The notes under the pieces are model-generated. The model was not told the DNA's origin. It saw only the letters and a list, made by a program, of their open reading frames with translations, and made no database searches. Source: Streptacidiphilus neutrinimicus (GTDB lineage: Bacteria > Actinomycetota > Actinomycetes > Streptomycetales > Streptomycetaceae). Taken from it: DNA of 64,000 bases. Numbering within the stretch: the first letter of the stretch is position 1; every line of letters starts with the position of its first letter. The position numbers were made by a program, and so were the translations under genes. Where the stretch lies: contig NZ_BBPO01000032.1 in the NCBI RefSeq assembly GCF_000787815.1, forward strand, positions 1-64,000, written 5' to 3'. Positions 17,726-26,293 of the stretch are shown piece by piece.

Positions 17726-18874
17726 TCAGATCTGGCGGCCAAGGGTTAGGGCGGTGACGGGGCGTCCGACAGCCTTGGTGACGATCTCGGCGATGAGGTC
17801 TCGGTCTTCCGGGGGCGCGATGCCGACGAGGTTGGCGAAGGCGGTGTCGGCGCCGAGGACATCGGAGATCTTCTGGAAGGCGATGAGTTCGCGCAGTTGC
17901 GGTGCCCAGCCGAGGTCGCCCGCCTGTTGGCGGGCGGCGAGGTGGCGGGCGATCCGCACCGCGCGGCCGTCGATGCGGAGCGCTTGGGCAAGGTCGTAAT
18001 CCGAGCCCACCTGGATCTGCACGCTGAAGCGTGAGCCGAGGGCCTGGGTGAGGATCGCGCCGTGAACGCCGGGGTTATGACCTGCTACCACGTAGAAGCC
18101 GGGGGCAGCGGTGATCGTCTCACCCTTGTGTGCCTTGACCTGGATCTGCCGACGGCCGTCCATGGCGGGGTAGAGGGCGGCGAGGACCTTGGGCGAGATG
18201 AGGGTGGCGTCGTCGATCAGCAGGGCGCGGCCCTCGGTCATCGCCGTGACGAGCGGCCCGTACTGGAACTCGTAGCCACCGCTCGCGGTTTGGGTGTACT
18301 CGCCGATCAGGTCGGCGACGGTGGTGTCGCCGTCTCCGGCGACGGTGATCAGGTCGTCGAAGGCGGCCTCGATCAGGCTGGTCTTCCCGGTGCCGGGCGG
18401 CCCGTACAGGAGTACCGGCACCTGGGCGGCGCGGAGTCGGCGCAGGGCTTCGACGTCCGGCAGTCCGGCGAGTGACCTGGGGCGATAGGTCTGCCCGTTG
18501 GGGCGCACGATCGCGTTGGGTTGCGCGGGTGCCGCCGACGTCACTGGTCCTCCTGGCGCCGCTTGGGCTGCGGGCGCGGGTTGGTTCGGCACGGTGGCCG
18601 TCGGCGAGGTGCCCGGGCGCGGCGGAGGCGGTGTTGTCGCAGCGACGGTGACGGTGGTGGAGGTGGCCTGGTAGCGGCGGGGGTTGGTGGCGGCGAGTTG
18701 GGCCTGGCCACGCGAGGTGAGGGCCTGGCAGGCGTTCCCGACGGCTCCTCCGGAGTGGCCGAGCAGCTTGGCGATCTCGGTGACGCTGAAGGCGTGCGGT
18801 GCGTTCCGGCAGAGGACTCGGGCGACCTGGGCGCGCAGGTGGCCGGGGCGGGTCTTGGGGTCGGACGGAGCCAT
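17726..18874 (-). CDS. MoxR/CobS-like AAA+ ATPase with N-terminal winged helix
   Basis: A 382-residue protein from ATG 18874, with GGAGGA 9 bases upstream. The N-terminal winged helix (about residues 15-65: VTEIAKLLGHSGGAVGNACQ) resembles the C-terminal module of the regulator at 9426. A Pro/Ala/Thr linker follows. The AAA+ core has Walker A GPPGTGKTSLIEAA (about 155) and Walker B ALLIDDATLI (about 213), with the GHNPGVHGA and GSRFSVQIQVG segments typical of MoxR/CobS chaperone ATPases. Family role: it works with a VWA protein to remodel or insert metal into a client protein. The VWA partner is the next gene downstream. Confidence 0.85.
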   Translation of the reverse strand: MAPSDPKTRPGHLRAQVARVLCRNAPHAFSVTEIAKLLGHSGGAVGNACQALTSRGQAQLAATNPRRYQATSTTVTVAATTPPPPRPGTSPTATVPNQPAPAAQAAPGGPVTSAAPAQPNAIVRPNGQTYRPRSLAGLPDVEALRRLRAAQVPVLLYGPPGTGKTSLIEAAFDDLITVAGDGDTTVADLIGEYTQTASGGYEFQYGPLVTAMTEGRALLIDDATLISPKVLAALYPAMDGRRQIQVKAHKGETITAAPGFYVVAGHNPGVHGAILTQALGSRFSVQIQVGSDYDLAQALRIDGRAVRIARHLAARQQAGDLGWAPQLRELIAFQKISDVLGADTAFANLVGIAPPEDRDLIAEIVTKAVGRPVTALTLGRQI

Positions 18875-18951
18875 CGCGGGTGTTCCTCCGGAGCTGGGTT
18901 GGTGCGGGGTGGCGGGGCCGCCGCTCCGGGCGGCCCCGTGCTGGTGGTGGG

Positions 18952-19725
18952 TCAGGCCGAGACGTTGCTGATGTCGAGGTGGTGGCTCTGCCACAGGCGG
19001 CGGTCGAGCTGGTGGGGTTCGCGGATCAGGCCGTCGGGGTCGGCGAGGGCGTCGGCGAAGGCCGCGATGTAGTGGGCGGGGGTCTGGGCGGTGAAGGTGG
19101 CGGTCCAGATCGGCTGGCCGTCCAGGCCCGGGGTGGCGGTGGCGGTCCAGGCTCGCTGCCCGGGCGTGCCGTCTTGGTGGGGGCGGTGGGAGAGGCGGGC
19201 CTGTCCGTCGCGGGCGAAGGCGTCGCTGCCGTCCGGGCCGCCGCCGATGACGACCCAGCCGCGCTCGTACAGGACCGACCACACCAGGTCGGTGTCTCCG
19301 GGCCCGGCGAGGAAGGCGGGTGGCTCGCCGATGGTGGCTTCCGCGTCGGGGCTCGTGCGGTGCCAGTCGTGGGCGAGGGCGGTGCCGAGTGTGCCGACCA
19401 GTTCGGCGGGGATGTTGGAGTTGGCGCTGAAGGACCAGGCGAGCGGGGCCTTGCGGTGGGGGCGGGCCCAGATTCGCCACAGCTCGCGACCCGGGCGGAT
19501 TCCGGGCTCGGGCAGGAATCCGGCGTAGAGGCGCTGGCAGGGGGAGAAGGTGTGGCAGTTCGCGGAGTCGTCGTCGAACCAGGACCACCCGGGGATGTCC
19601 AGTCGGTCGAGTGCGGCGTCGGGCTGGCCCGGACCGGCCAGGTAGCGGGGGCGCACGGTGAGCAGGGGGAAGTCGAGGGCCGGTCCGGGCTCGTCGGGCG
19701 TGGGCATGGAGGACGTGGCGGTCAT
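18952..19725 (-). CDS. DUF317 domain protein
   Basis: A 257-residue protein of the Streptomyces-specific DUF317 family. It contains tandem copies of the unit: WSWFDDDSANCHTFSPCQRL and RIWARPHRKAPLAWSFSANS in the first half, and an AWTATATPG...PIWTATFTAQTPAHYIAAFAD segment in the second. The family occurs on linear plasmids, integrative elements and chromosome arms; no activity is known. The ATG is at 19725. The gene lies 77 bases upstream of the AAA ATPase on the same strand. Confidence 0.8.
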   Translation of the reverse strand: MTATSSMPTPDEPGPALDFPLLTVRPRYLAGPGQPDAALDRLDIPGWSWFDDDSANCHTFSPCQRLYAGFLPEPGIRPGRELWRIWARPHRKAPLAWSFSANSNIPAELVGTLGTALAHDWHRTSPDAEATIGEPPAFLAGPGDTDLVWSVLYERGWVVIGGGPDGSDAFARDGQARLSHRPHQDGTPGQRAWTATATPGLDGQPIWTATFTAQTPAHYIAAFADALADPDGLIREPHQLDRRLWQSHHLDISNVSA

Positions 19726-19795
19726 GGGATGCGTGCTCCTTCGGCTGCTGCGGGGCGGCTGGCGGAGCCGCCCCGCAGCTGGGTGTGATCGGGCG

Positions 19796-20206
19796 TCAGA
19801 GGCGGAGGTCGGCGGGGGAGGCGGTCCAGGGGAGCCGGTAGGGGGTTTGCCAGCTGGTGCCGCTGGGGTGGGCGGGCAGGATCTGGAGGTGGTCGGGGTG
19901 GAGGATGTAGACCGCCTCGTGCCACAGCGGGTCGGCTTCGCGTTCGGTGAGCACCTGGGGTCCGTCGCCGAAGTCGTTGTGGCAGTAGCAGCAGCCGCCC
20001 GGGCGGTTGGGGGTGGGCAGGGTGGCCCATCCGGCGTGGTGGGCGTTGATCAGCAGGTCGGCCATCGCCTGCGTGCTGCCCGCGAAGCGGCCTTGGCGCA
20101 GGGTGAGGAGGAGGGGGACGCGGGTGCGCGGGTCGCCGCCGTGGTGGACGTAGCGCCCGAAGAAGCCGGACTCGGTCGGGGTCGCGATGATCGATCGGAT
20201 GCTCAC
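19796..20206 (-). CDS. Hypothetical protein with a CxxC pair
   Basis: A 136-residue protein. GTG 20206 is preferred (GGAG about 9 bases upstream) over a TTG at 20221. It contains GGCCYCHNDF in the middle, which could bind metal, and ends with SWQTPYRLPWTASPADLRL. It looks like a conserved accessory protein of Streptomyces mobile elements, but I do not recognise a named family. Same strand and close spacing as the DUF317 and AAA genes, so probably one transcription unit. Confidence 0.6.
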   Translation of the reverse strand: MSIRSIIATPTESGFFGRYVHHGGDPRTRVPLLLTLRQGRFAGSTQAMADLLINAHHAGWATLPTPNRPGGCCYCHNDFGDGPQVLTEREADPLWHEAVYILHPDHLQILPAHPSGTSWQTPYRLPWTASPADLRL

Positions 20207-20287
20207 GGGTATCAACTCCAAGGCAGGGAAGGGCTGGGTGGTGGTGCCGCCCGCCCGGCGGGCGGCACCGTGTGAGGCAGGCAGGGA

Positions 20288-20800
20288 TCAGCGGGCGGTG
20301 CATCCGGCGTGGCCGCAGCCGCAGGGCCGGGCACAGGCGCAGGGGCAGGGTCCGGCGGTTCGGTGGCCGCGCTGTCCGGGCACCGCCCGCAGCGGCGTGG
20401 GCTCAGTGAGCGGAGTCGGCTGGGTGAGGTGCTCGTAGGCGTCGATCAGCTGGTCGAGGTGGTCCAGGGTCTGGTCGAGCTGGGCGGTGAGCTGGTCGAT
20501 CTCGGCCCCGAGGGTCGTCATGACCGTGGTCCCGCGTCCGGCGGCGAGGCGGCCACCCGAGCTGAGGCGGGCCAGGTTGTCGCGGGCCTGGCCGATCCGT
20601 CGGCGCAGGGTGTCGGCGTGGGTGTCGGCGTCGCGGGCGGTGCCGGTGATCAGGCGGGCAACCGCCAGTCGGGCGGGGGAGCCGCTCGCGTGACGGGTCA
20701 GCTCGCGGGCGGTGGTGCCGAGGCGTTCGTGCAGGCGGTGCTCGCCCGGGCGTTGGGCCGGGTCGGGGTTGCCGGTGGGGTCGGTCACGGTGGTGGTCAT
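20288..20800 (-). CDS. Coiled-coil hypothetical protein with Cys-rich tail
   Basis: A 170-residue protein from ATG 20800 with an AAGGAG ribosome site. The centre is strongly helical and heptad-like (about residues 75-130, LGAEIDQLTAQLDQTLDHLD). The last 25 residues contain five Cys and one His (CPCACARPCGCGHAGC), which could hold a metal or be oxidised. Role unknown. It belongs to the same minus-strand series as the DUF317 gene. Confidence 0.6.
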   Translation of the reverse strand: MTTTVTDPTGNPDPAQRPGEHRLHERLGTTARELTRHASGSPARLAVARLITGTARDADTHADTLRRRIGQARDNLARLSSGGRLAAGRGTTVMTTLGAEIDQLTAQLDQTLDHLDQLIDAYEHLTQPTPLTEPTPLRAVPGQRGHRTAGPCPCACARPCGCGHAGCTAR

Positions 20801-20864
20801 TGCGGGGTCTCCTTCGTCGCGGGTGCGGTTCGGTGTGCTGGGGGGCGGTGACGCCCCGCGCGGG

Positions 20865-21221
20865 TCAGGCGTTCTGGTGCAGGTCGGGGTGGACCGGGCA
20901 GGGCGTCCAGGCGGCGGGCTGGTCGGCGGAGGCGTCCAGGTCGAGGTCGGGGGCGATGTGGACCTGGTAGTGGCAGGCGCGCAGCATCCGGGCGGCGTCG
21001 GTGGCCATGCGCTCGGCGGCCCCGTCCGGGAGGTCGTAGGGCAGACGGTGGTAGCGCTGGTGGAAGTACTGCTCGGTGATGAACCCGGCGCGGTGGAGCA
21101 GGAGACTCACCAGCGGGTCGTGGCCGTGGGCGGTGGTGCCGGTGCACCCGTGTCGGCAGATGTGGACGACCGGGTCGTCGCGCCGGGCCATCGTTCGGCC
21201 GCCTTCAGGGAGGGTTTCCAT
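20865..21221 (-). CDS. Small hypothetical protein, first gene of the AAA/VWA series
   Basis: About 118 residues from ATG 21221 (AAAGGG 8 bases upstream); an ATG at 21191 with GAAGG upstream is the alternative. Near the N terminus is VVHICRHGCTGTTAHGHD, a Cys/His group that may bind zinc, and later HQRYHRLPYDLPDGAAERMA. No family recognised. Its upstream side is the roughly 700-base region with GAATTC palindromes, which probably carries the promoter of this series. Confidence 0.55.
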   Translation of the reverse strand: METLPEGGRTMARRDDPVVHICRHGCTGTTAHGHDPLVSLLLHRAGFITEQYFHQRYHRLPYDLPDGAAERMATDAARMLRACHYQVHIAPDLDLDASADQPAAWTPCPVHPDLHQNA

Positions 21222-21923
21222 TCGCATTCCCTTTCTCGCGCCCGGATTTAGGGCGCACTCGTCCCCGGTCGGAGTTCTCCTGGGGAATTCGCTGCGATTC
21301 TTTCTTTTGCCGCCGCCCGGTTCTCCCGGGCACATTTCGAAGGTAGCTCTGGTCGGGCGGACAAGTCGAGCCGGAATGGGGCTGGGAAATGCTGGAATTC
21401 TCGCGAATTCACGACGCCTTCTGTCGTGGAATTCGGATTCGACGACCGAAGGCGTCGCGCGGCCGCAGCGGTGCGACGCGATCGCAGGCACGCCTGCCGG
21501 TCGGCGGACACGGGGCGCATCGATGCCGCCCGCGCGCCCCGGCGCGCGCGGGTGCGCAGGGTGGGACGGACCACCGGCGTCGGCTGCCCCTGCGGTACGG
21601 GCGCGGGCGTGCGGGACCCCGGTGCCGGTTGCCAGTGACGCCGGCGTACGGCGGAGAAGTGGGGAGAGGCCGGCCGGGAACGGGCAGGGAAGTTGGCCGA
21701 CGCGGGAGATGCAGGCCGGACGGGCCGCCCGCGCGCGAAGACCGGGGGTTACAGGCTCCCCGGGTATGGAGTCGGGATACTCAAGCGCGCGGAGAAATGG
21801 GCTGCGACCTGCGGCTTTCCACCCGTCGGGGGTATCCCGTCTGTGGGTGGACGGGGTGGTGGACACCCAGTCTGGACGGGGGTGGTTGGACGGGGCGCTG
21901 GCCTTTGCCGACTGAGGGGAGCC
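21222..21923. promoter_or_regulatory. Gene-free region with clustered palindromes and direct repeats
   Basis: About 700 bases without a supported gene. GAATTC occurs at 21285, 21395, 21405 and 21429, which is dense for such GC-rich DNA. The last two are the ends of a near-perfect inverted repeat (GAATTCACGAC, 7-base loop, GTCGTGGAATTC, 21405-21434). TGGACGGGG is repeated at 21848, 21873 and 21887. The region is locally AT-richer at 21230-21440. It should hold the promoter of the leftward AAA/VWA genes; an operator, partition site or origin role is possible. Confidence 0.45.
21405..21434. repeat. Inverted repeat with GAATTC ends
   Basis: Arms GAATTCACGAC and GTCGTGGAATTC (one extra G) are separated by 7 bases. 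There is no T-run after it, so an operator or protein-binding site is more likely than a terminator. Confidence 0.5.
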
Positions 21924-21927
21924 TCAG
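21912..21927. terminator. Short hairpin over the stop of the LysM-BTAD gene
   Basis: CTGAGG and CCTCAG form a perfect 6-bp stem with a 4-base loop, overlapping the stop codon at 21924. No T-run follows, so termination activity is uncertain. Confidence 0.3.
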
Positions 21928-24668
21928 CGTGGCGCTCCGGGACGGGCGGCAAGGTGTCCCCGGCCTCGGAGGAGGTCTTCGAAGGCGCGGTTGGTGGCAG
22001 GCGTCAGGCGCGTGTCGATTTCGCTGAGCGCGCGTGTCATCAGGTCCCTCGTGCGGCTGATGGCCGCGAGATTGCCTGTGCGCGCGTGGAGCTGAGCCTG
22101 CTCGAGGTAGAGCGCCTCGTCCGTCGGCGCGAGTGACACGGCCTGCTGAAGCCGGGACAGGGCTTCATCGATGCCTTCGGCAGTGCGAGCCAGCTCGGTC
22201 AGTGCCGCGACGGCTTGGACGCGCGCGTGCTCGCGGTAGGCGTCAATCCAGCCGAACGTGCTGCCGGCGCACAGCTCGCCCCGGTGCAGTGCTGCTGCTC
22301 GCTCACGCGCGGTGCGTCGGGCTTCGGGGGTCGAGGCGGCGTCTGCTTCGCGTCGGGCCAGGTGGAAGGCCGCGAGGTCGCTCTTGAAGTGCTGTGGGTC
22401 CAGGTGCCAGCGACCGGTGCCGTTGCCGAGGATCAACTGTGCGCCGGGTCCGGCACCGAGGGCTTCGCGCAGGCGAGCGCGGGCGTTGCTGGAGGTGCGA
22501 TAGAAGGTGTCCCTGGCGCTTGTGCCGTCGCGGTCGGGCCACAGGTCTTGCCAGATGCTGTCGCCGGTCACTCCTTCGTCGTGGACGGCGAGGTAGGCGA
22601 GCAGTTCCGCGATCTTGCCTCGCGACAGGCCGGCGTTCTGGGTCCCGTTGACGTGCACGGTGAACGGTCCGAGGAGCGTGAGGGTGATCGGCGCGACGTG
22701 GGGCGCAGGCGGGTCGAGGACTTGGCAGAGGCTGACAAGGGAGGCAGGGTGGCGGTCGTCGGCCGGAGCCTGATCCGTTGAATTCGCAGGCGGGCCGGCT
22801 GGTTGCGGGATTTCGGTTACCGATGTCGCAGTGGTAGATGAATCATCTGAATCCGCCTCGGTGTCGCTTTCCGGTCTTGGGTCCGATGGAGGGTCATTTT
22901 CTGGATCCGGCGGATTCTCTCGGGCTGAGCCATCGCTTTCCGTGCCGTCCGGATCTGAGCCCGCGGGGAGCTCCTCTCCCCGGTGCGCGACGTGTTCTGC
23001 GGTCTGGAGCAGCCGGACGAAAGCCTGCGCACCTTCGACGCGCAGGTGGAAGAGGCGTAGCGGGCCGGCCGTCACGCCGTGCAGGCGGGCGGTGCCGTCG
23101 TGGTGGACTTCGACGGTCGCGCCTTCGTCGAGTTCCGTGTCCAGGAGGATCGTGCTGACTCCGAGCCCGGCGCCGACGTCGAGCATGGACAGGAGCCGAC
23201 GCCGCTGGCGATCCGCTAGCTGACCGGTGACCAGATACAGCGGCGGGGACGGAGTGTGCGTGTCCTGGTCTTGCTGGTCGCGCACGCGGCCGATCAGGAG
23301 CTCCTCAAGGCGGGCGAGGGCGTCCTCGATGTCGTCCGCGACGGTGATCTGCACGGGCAGAACGGCAGGAGCCTCCATGCCGAGAAGCCGCCGAAGGTCG
23401 TCGGCGGTGCTGATGACACTGGCAGGGCTCGTGTGCGGCATGAGGATGTGGAGCAGCAGGGCGCGGACCGCGTCGTGCGCACCGGGGCCGGTGGCCGACA
23501 GCGCGCGGACCGGCAGGTCGTGAAGCAGTGCGTCCAGCGTGAGCAGGTCTTTGCCTTGCTCGCCGAGCGGTACTCCAGGGAGGAACTGCTCCTGCGGGGT
23601 GAGGTTCTCCTGGACCTGAAGGGCACGGAGGTCTGCGACCAGGGGGTGGTGCTCGGCGCGCTGCTTGATCTGTTCGAGCGTCGGCGGTTCCTCGCCATCC
23701 GGTACGCGGACGATGCGGCGACGCTTGATCTGGAGCGCGTTCACGGCCAGCGCTGTGGCGAGGGCGACGGAGACGTACCCGGCCTCGCGGGGGAGTCGGA
23801 GCCCGTGAGGTGTCCGGATGGCGGCATGCTGCGGCGCGGGAGAGCTGTGGTGGTCCTCCGCCCCTGATGGCTCCGGCCTCGACACGGATCCACTGCCGTC
23901 GGGAGAAGTTGATGACGCGCTACCGGACGTGGTCCGTGGGGTCGGCGCGGAGACCGGAGGCCGCTGCCTGTCCGGCAGGTCCAACGTCCAGCCCGGGTAG
24001 ATGAGGTTCGGGTCGAGGAATCGTCGGCCGTCGGCTTCGGTGTCGTGCGTGTTGAGTGCGTAGATCTCCGGCCAGCGCAGGGGGTCACCCAGGCGGGAGT
24101 CCGCCAGATGCCACAGAGTGTCACCGGGCCGGACGACCAAGCGGGACGGGCCGTTCTCGTCGGGCGTCGTGAGGAGCGGGGCGGTGGCGGCGGTTGGAGC
24201 GGCGCCGATCTGGCTGCCCTCCGCCGACGCGTCCGGTGCCGGGGTGCGGGCGGAGGCGAGCAGGGCGACGAGGACGCCGCCGATAAGCAGCGAGCCGAGC
24301 GTGCGGCGTGCCGTCACCAGTGCGATGCCCCTCGGCCCGCGTAGGGCGGAGAAGTGCCGCAGCGCCCAGCACACTTCGAGGAGCACGCTGACGGCCAGCA
24401 CGCCCCAGGTGATCCAGCCGGCGAGCGCGAGGACGGCGAACAGCAGCCGGTCGTCGATCGGCTGCTCCACCGCAGCGATGACCTCCGACGAGCCGGGCAG
24501 GTGATCTCCCAGCGCAGCGGACAGCCGCGGCGTGCCGACGAGGAGCAGTGGCAACGCCGTCAGCAGTGCTACGACGAACGCCGCCTGGACGACCCCGGAG
24601 AGCGCCGAGCGCAGTTGTCCGGCACGGTGGCTCGCTAGGCGAGAGGTGCGGCGGGTCGGCTGGTTCAC
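21924..24668 (-). CDS. Large membrane protein with LysM and BTAD domains
   Basis: A 914-residue protein. There are three hydrophobic segments in the first 145 residues and a fourth near 300. An extracytoplasmic-type LysM motif (LVVRPGDTLWHLADSRLGD, about 177-225) should bind peptidoglycan. The C-terminal third (about 690-900) has an OmpR-like winged helix (LLGPFTVHVNG, GKIAELLAYLA, TFYRTSSNARARLREALG) followed by a bacterial transcriptional activator (BTAD) helical repeat, as in SARP regulators. This combination suggests a membrane-bound regulator or scaffold sensing the wall or pilus. The start overlaps the preceding TadG-like gene (GTGA), so it is the last gene of the Tad operon. Confidence 0.8.
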   Translation of the reverse strand: MNQPTRRTSRLASHRAGQLRSALSGVVQAAFVVALLTALPLLLVGTPRLSAALGDHLPGSSEVIAAVEQPIDDRLLFAVLALAGWITWGVLAVSVLLEVCWALRHFSALRGPRGIALVTARRTLGSLLIGGVLVALLASARTPAPDASAEGSQIGAAPTAATAPLLTTPDENGPSRLVVRPGDTLWHLADSRLGDPLRWPEIYALNTHDTEADGRRFLDPNLIYPGWTLDLPDRQRPPVSAPTPRTTSGSASSTSPDGSGSVSRPEPSGAEDHHSSPAPQHAAIRTPHGLRLPREAGYVSVALATALAVNALQIKRRRIVRVPDGEEPPTLEQIKQRAEHHPLVADLRALQVQENLTPQEQFLPGVPLGEQGKDLLTLDALLHDLPVRALSATGPGAHDAVRALLLHILMPHTSPASVISTADDLRRLLGMEAPAVLPVQITVADDIEDALARLEELLIGRVRDQQDQDTHTPSPPLYLVTGQLADRQRRRLLSMLDVGAGLGVSTILLDTELDEGATVEVHHDGTARLHGVTAGPLRLFHLRVEGAQAFVRLLQTAEHVAHRGEELPAGSDPDGTESDGSARENPPDPENDPPSDPRPESDTEADSDDSSTTATSVTEIPQPAGPPANSTDQAPADDRHPASLVSLCQVLDPPAPHVAPITLTLLGPFTVHVNGTQNAGLSRGKIAELLAYLAVHDEGVTGDSIWQDLWPDRDGTSARDTFYRTSSNARARLREALGAGPGAQLILGNGTGRWHLDPQHFKSDLAAFHLARREADAASTPEARRTARERAAALHRGELCAGSTFGWIDAYREHARVQAVAALTELARTAEGIDEALSRLQQAVSLAPTDEALYLEQAQLHARTGNLAAISRTRDLMTRALSEIDTRLTPATNRAFEDLLRGRGHLAARPGAPR

Positions 24669-25114
24669 GGGGCGCTCTGCTCCGCGTGCGCGGTGGTGCT
24701 GGCATGGACGGTGAGGCTGGAGATGCCGACCAGGGTCAGCAGGTGCGTGGGCACGGTTCGGGTGACGGACACCGTGATGTCGTCCGTGCCGACAGTGACC
24801 TTCCCGGCGACGCCGACCTGAGCCAGGTAGGCACGTGCGTCCTGTGCCGCGGCGGAGGGGCGCAACCGCACCGTGCCGCTGGAGCGCAGTGCGCTGAGGT
24901 CCAGGGCCTGGGCGCCGGCGCGGGCGGCATCCTGGGCTTCGCCCAGAGCCTGCACCTTCGCGGCCAGCGCCTGGCCGAGGTCGACCGTGATCGCCAGGAA
25001 CAGCAGCACACCGGTCAGCGCGACGACGGTGAACGCGGTCACCGATCCGTCGTCGACTCCACCTGAGCGCAGCGCATGACGCCTGCTCTGGTAGATCACG
25101 AACCTCGGGCTCAT
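24665..25114 (-). CDS. TadG/TadE-like pilus assembly protein
   Basis: A 149-residue protein with an N-terminal prepilin-like hydrophobic helix (about residues 23-45, DGSVTAFTVVALTGVLLFLA) after a charged leader, then a soluble domain with AQALGEAQDAARAGAQALD. This matches the TadE/G minor pseudopilins of Flp pilus systems. Its ATG immediately follows the stop of the preceding gene with no gap. Expected location: inner membrane and pilus base. Confidence 0.75.
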   Translation of the reverse strand: MSPRFVIYQSRRHALRSGGVDDGSVTAFTVVALTGVLLFLAITVDLGQALAAKVQALGEAQDAARAGAQALDLSALRSSGTVRLRPSAAAQDARAYLAQVGVAGKVTVGTDDITVSVTRTVPTHLLTLVGISSLTVHASTTAHAEQSAP

Positions 25115-25558
25115 CTACTGCCTCCCGTCAGCGACGTACTCGTAGGAGTCGACGGGCACTGAGGCCGTCGAACGGGACACGTGACTACCCGGGAGCGGAA
25201 GCCCCAGGTCGGACAGCTCGGTGGTGCAGGCGACGGTGACGGCAACGGCGCCGCCTGCCGTGAAGCGGCTGGTGTCGGCCGTGACGTCGATGCTCCGGCA
25301 GGCGCGACCGGTTTCCAGAAGAGCGGCACGCGCGGTCTGGTCCGCGACCTGCTGCGCCCGGCCGGGCAGGCGCAGCAACGACGCTGCTCGTGCCGCCTGC
25401 TGTGCGGCGGAGGCGACATCGAGGCGGGCGTTGACCAGCCGCCCCAGTGCGACGGCGCAGAGCAGAAGCAGCAGCAGAGCTGGGGCGACCAGCATGACTT
25501 CGACGCTCGCGGAGCCGCGGTCGCGCGGGTCTTCGGGAGCACGTTGAGGCTTTGGCAC
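25115..25558 (-). CDS. TadE-like pseudopilin
   Basis: About 147 residues from GTG 25558, with GAGGA 7 bases upstream; a TTG at 25603 overlapping the previous stop is an alternative. The segment DRGSASVEVMLVAPALLLLL is the classic TadE signature: a G-S/A-x-x-V-E processing region followed by a hydrophobic helix. A variable extracytoplasmic domain follows with one Cys pair candidate (ACRSIDV, VACTTEL). Family role: minor pilin of the Tad machine. Confidence 0.75.
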   Translation of the reverse strand: MPKPQRAPEDPRDRGSASVEVMLVAPALLLLLLCAVALGRLVNARLDVASAAQQAARAASLLRLPGRAQQVADQTARAALLETGRACRSIDVTADTSRFTAGGAVAVTVACTTELSDLGLPLPGSHVSRSTASVPVDSYEYVADGRQ

Positions 25559-25599
25559 GAAGATTCCTCGAACTGGGGCCGCAGGTACGGAAATGGCGG

Positions 25600-26034
25600 T
25601 CAAGGCGCCGGCGCCGCGACCCGTTCGACCGGACCCGCGGCCCGGGCGGTCACGGGCAGGTGCAGTCCCGGGAACACACTCAGGACCTGGCCGTGGATCA
25701 CCGCGGTCACCTGGTCGGGCGTCCGGACCACCGTCACTCCCGCGTTCTGGAGTACGTCGCCGCCCAGTTCGCTGAGCGCCTGCGCCCCGGCGCTACGCCC
25801 GTCGGCCGCTGAGCCGTCCTCCGTCTGGGCCTGGGCGAGCGCAGCTGTGGCGGCGGCTTTGGCGATGTGCGACGCGTGCTCCAGCAGCGCGAACTGCACG
25901 ACGCCCATCAGGAGCAGCATCAACAGGACCATCGCCAGGGCGGTCTCGACCGTCGCCGAGCCCTCGTCCCGCGGCGACGCGTCCTCGGCATCCGGTACAG
26001 GCGGCAGTTGTCCGCCGCTGGGGTTGCGCTTCAT
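25600..26034 (-). CDS. TadE-like pseudopilin
   Basis: A 144-residue protein from ATG 26034 with GAGGA 7 bases upstream. The TadE signature DEGSATVETALAMVLLMLLL is at about residues 23-42, with the conserved Glu of the prepilin helix. The C-terminal part is a small Ala/Val-rich domain. It is the third TadE/G-type protein of this operon. The short prepilin gene at 26059 lies just upstream. Confidence 0.75.
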   Translation of the reverse strand: MKRNPSGGQLPPVPDAEDASPRDEGSATVETALAMVLLMLLLMGVVQFALLEHASHIAKAAATAALAQAQTEDGSAADGRSAGAQALSELGGDVLQNAGVTVVRTPDQVTAVIHGQVLSVFPGLHLPVTARAAGPVERVAAPAP

Positions 26035-26058
26035 CACGGGTTCCTCGCTTCACCGGGG

Positions 26059-26247
26059 TCACATGTTGATGCTGTTGACCTTGGCGATGACCTTCGCGCT
26101 GATCACGCCGATAACGGTGATGGCGAGGATGACCAGCAGGGCGGTGACGATGACGGCCTCGGTGCTGTAGCCGTCGTCACCGAGGTCCTTGAGCCGCGCG
26201 GCGAGAGCGCGGAGACGGGCGGTGGCGTACGCGAGTTCGTGGTGCAT
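26059..26247 (-). CDS. Small Flp-type pilin candidate
   Basis: A 62-residue protein. A positively charged helical leader of about 24 residues (ARLRALAARLKDLGDDG) is followed by YSTEAVIVTALLVILAITVI, a prepilin-like cleavage region and hydrophobic helix with the conserved Glu, ending shortly after. Size and layout fit the major subunit of the pilus, processed by the peptidase encoded at 32708. It lies between tadC and tadE-like genes, as expected. Confidence 0.75.
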   Translation of the reverse strand: MHHELAYATARLRALAARLKDLGDDGYSTEAVIVTALLVILAITVIGVISAKVIAKVNSINM

Positions 26248-26293
26248 GACGGTCCTGGTTCCTTGAATGCCGCAATGGGGAAGGGGAGTTCGG

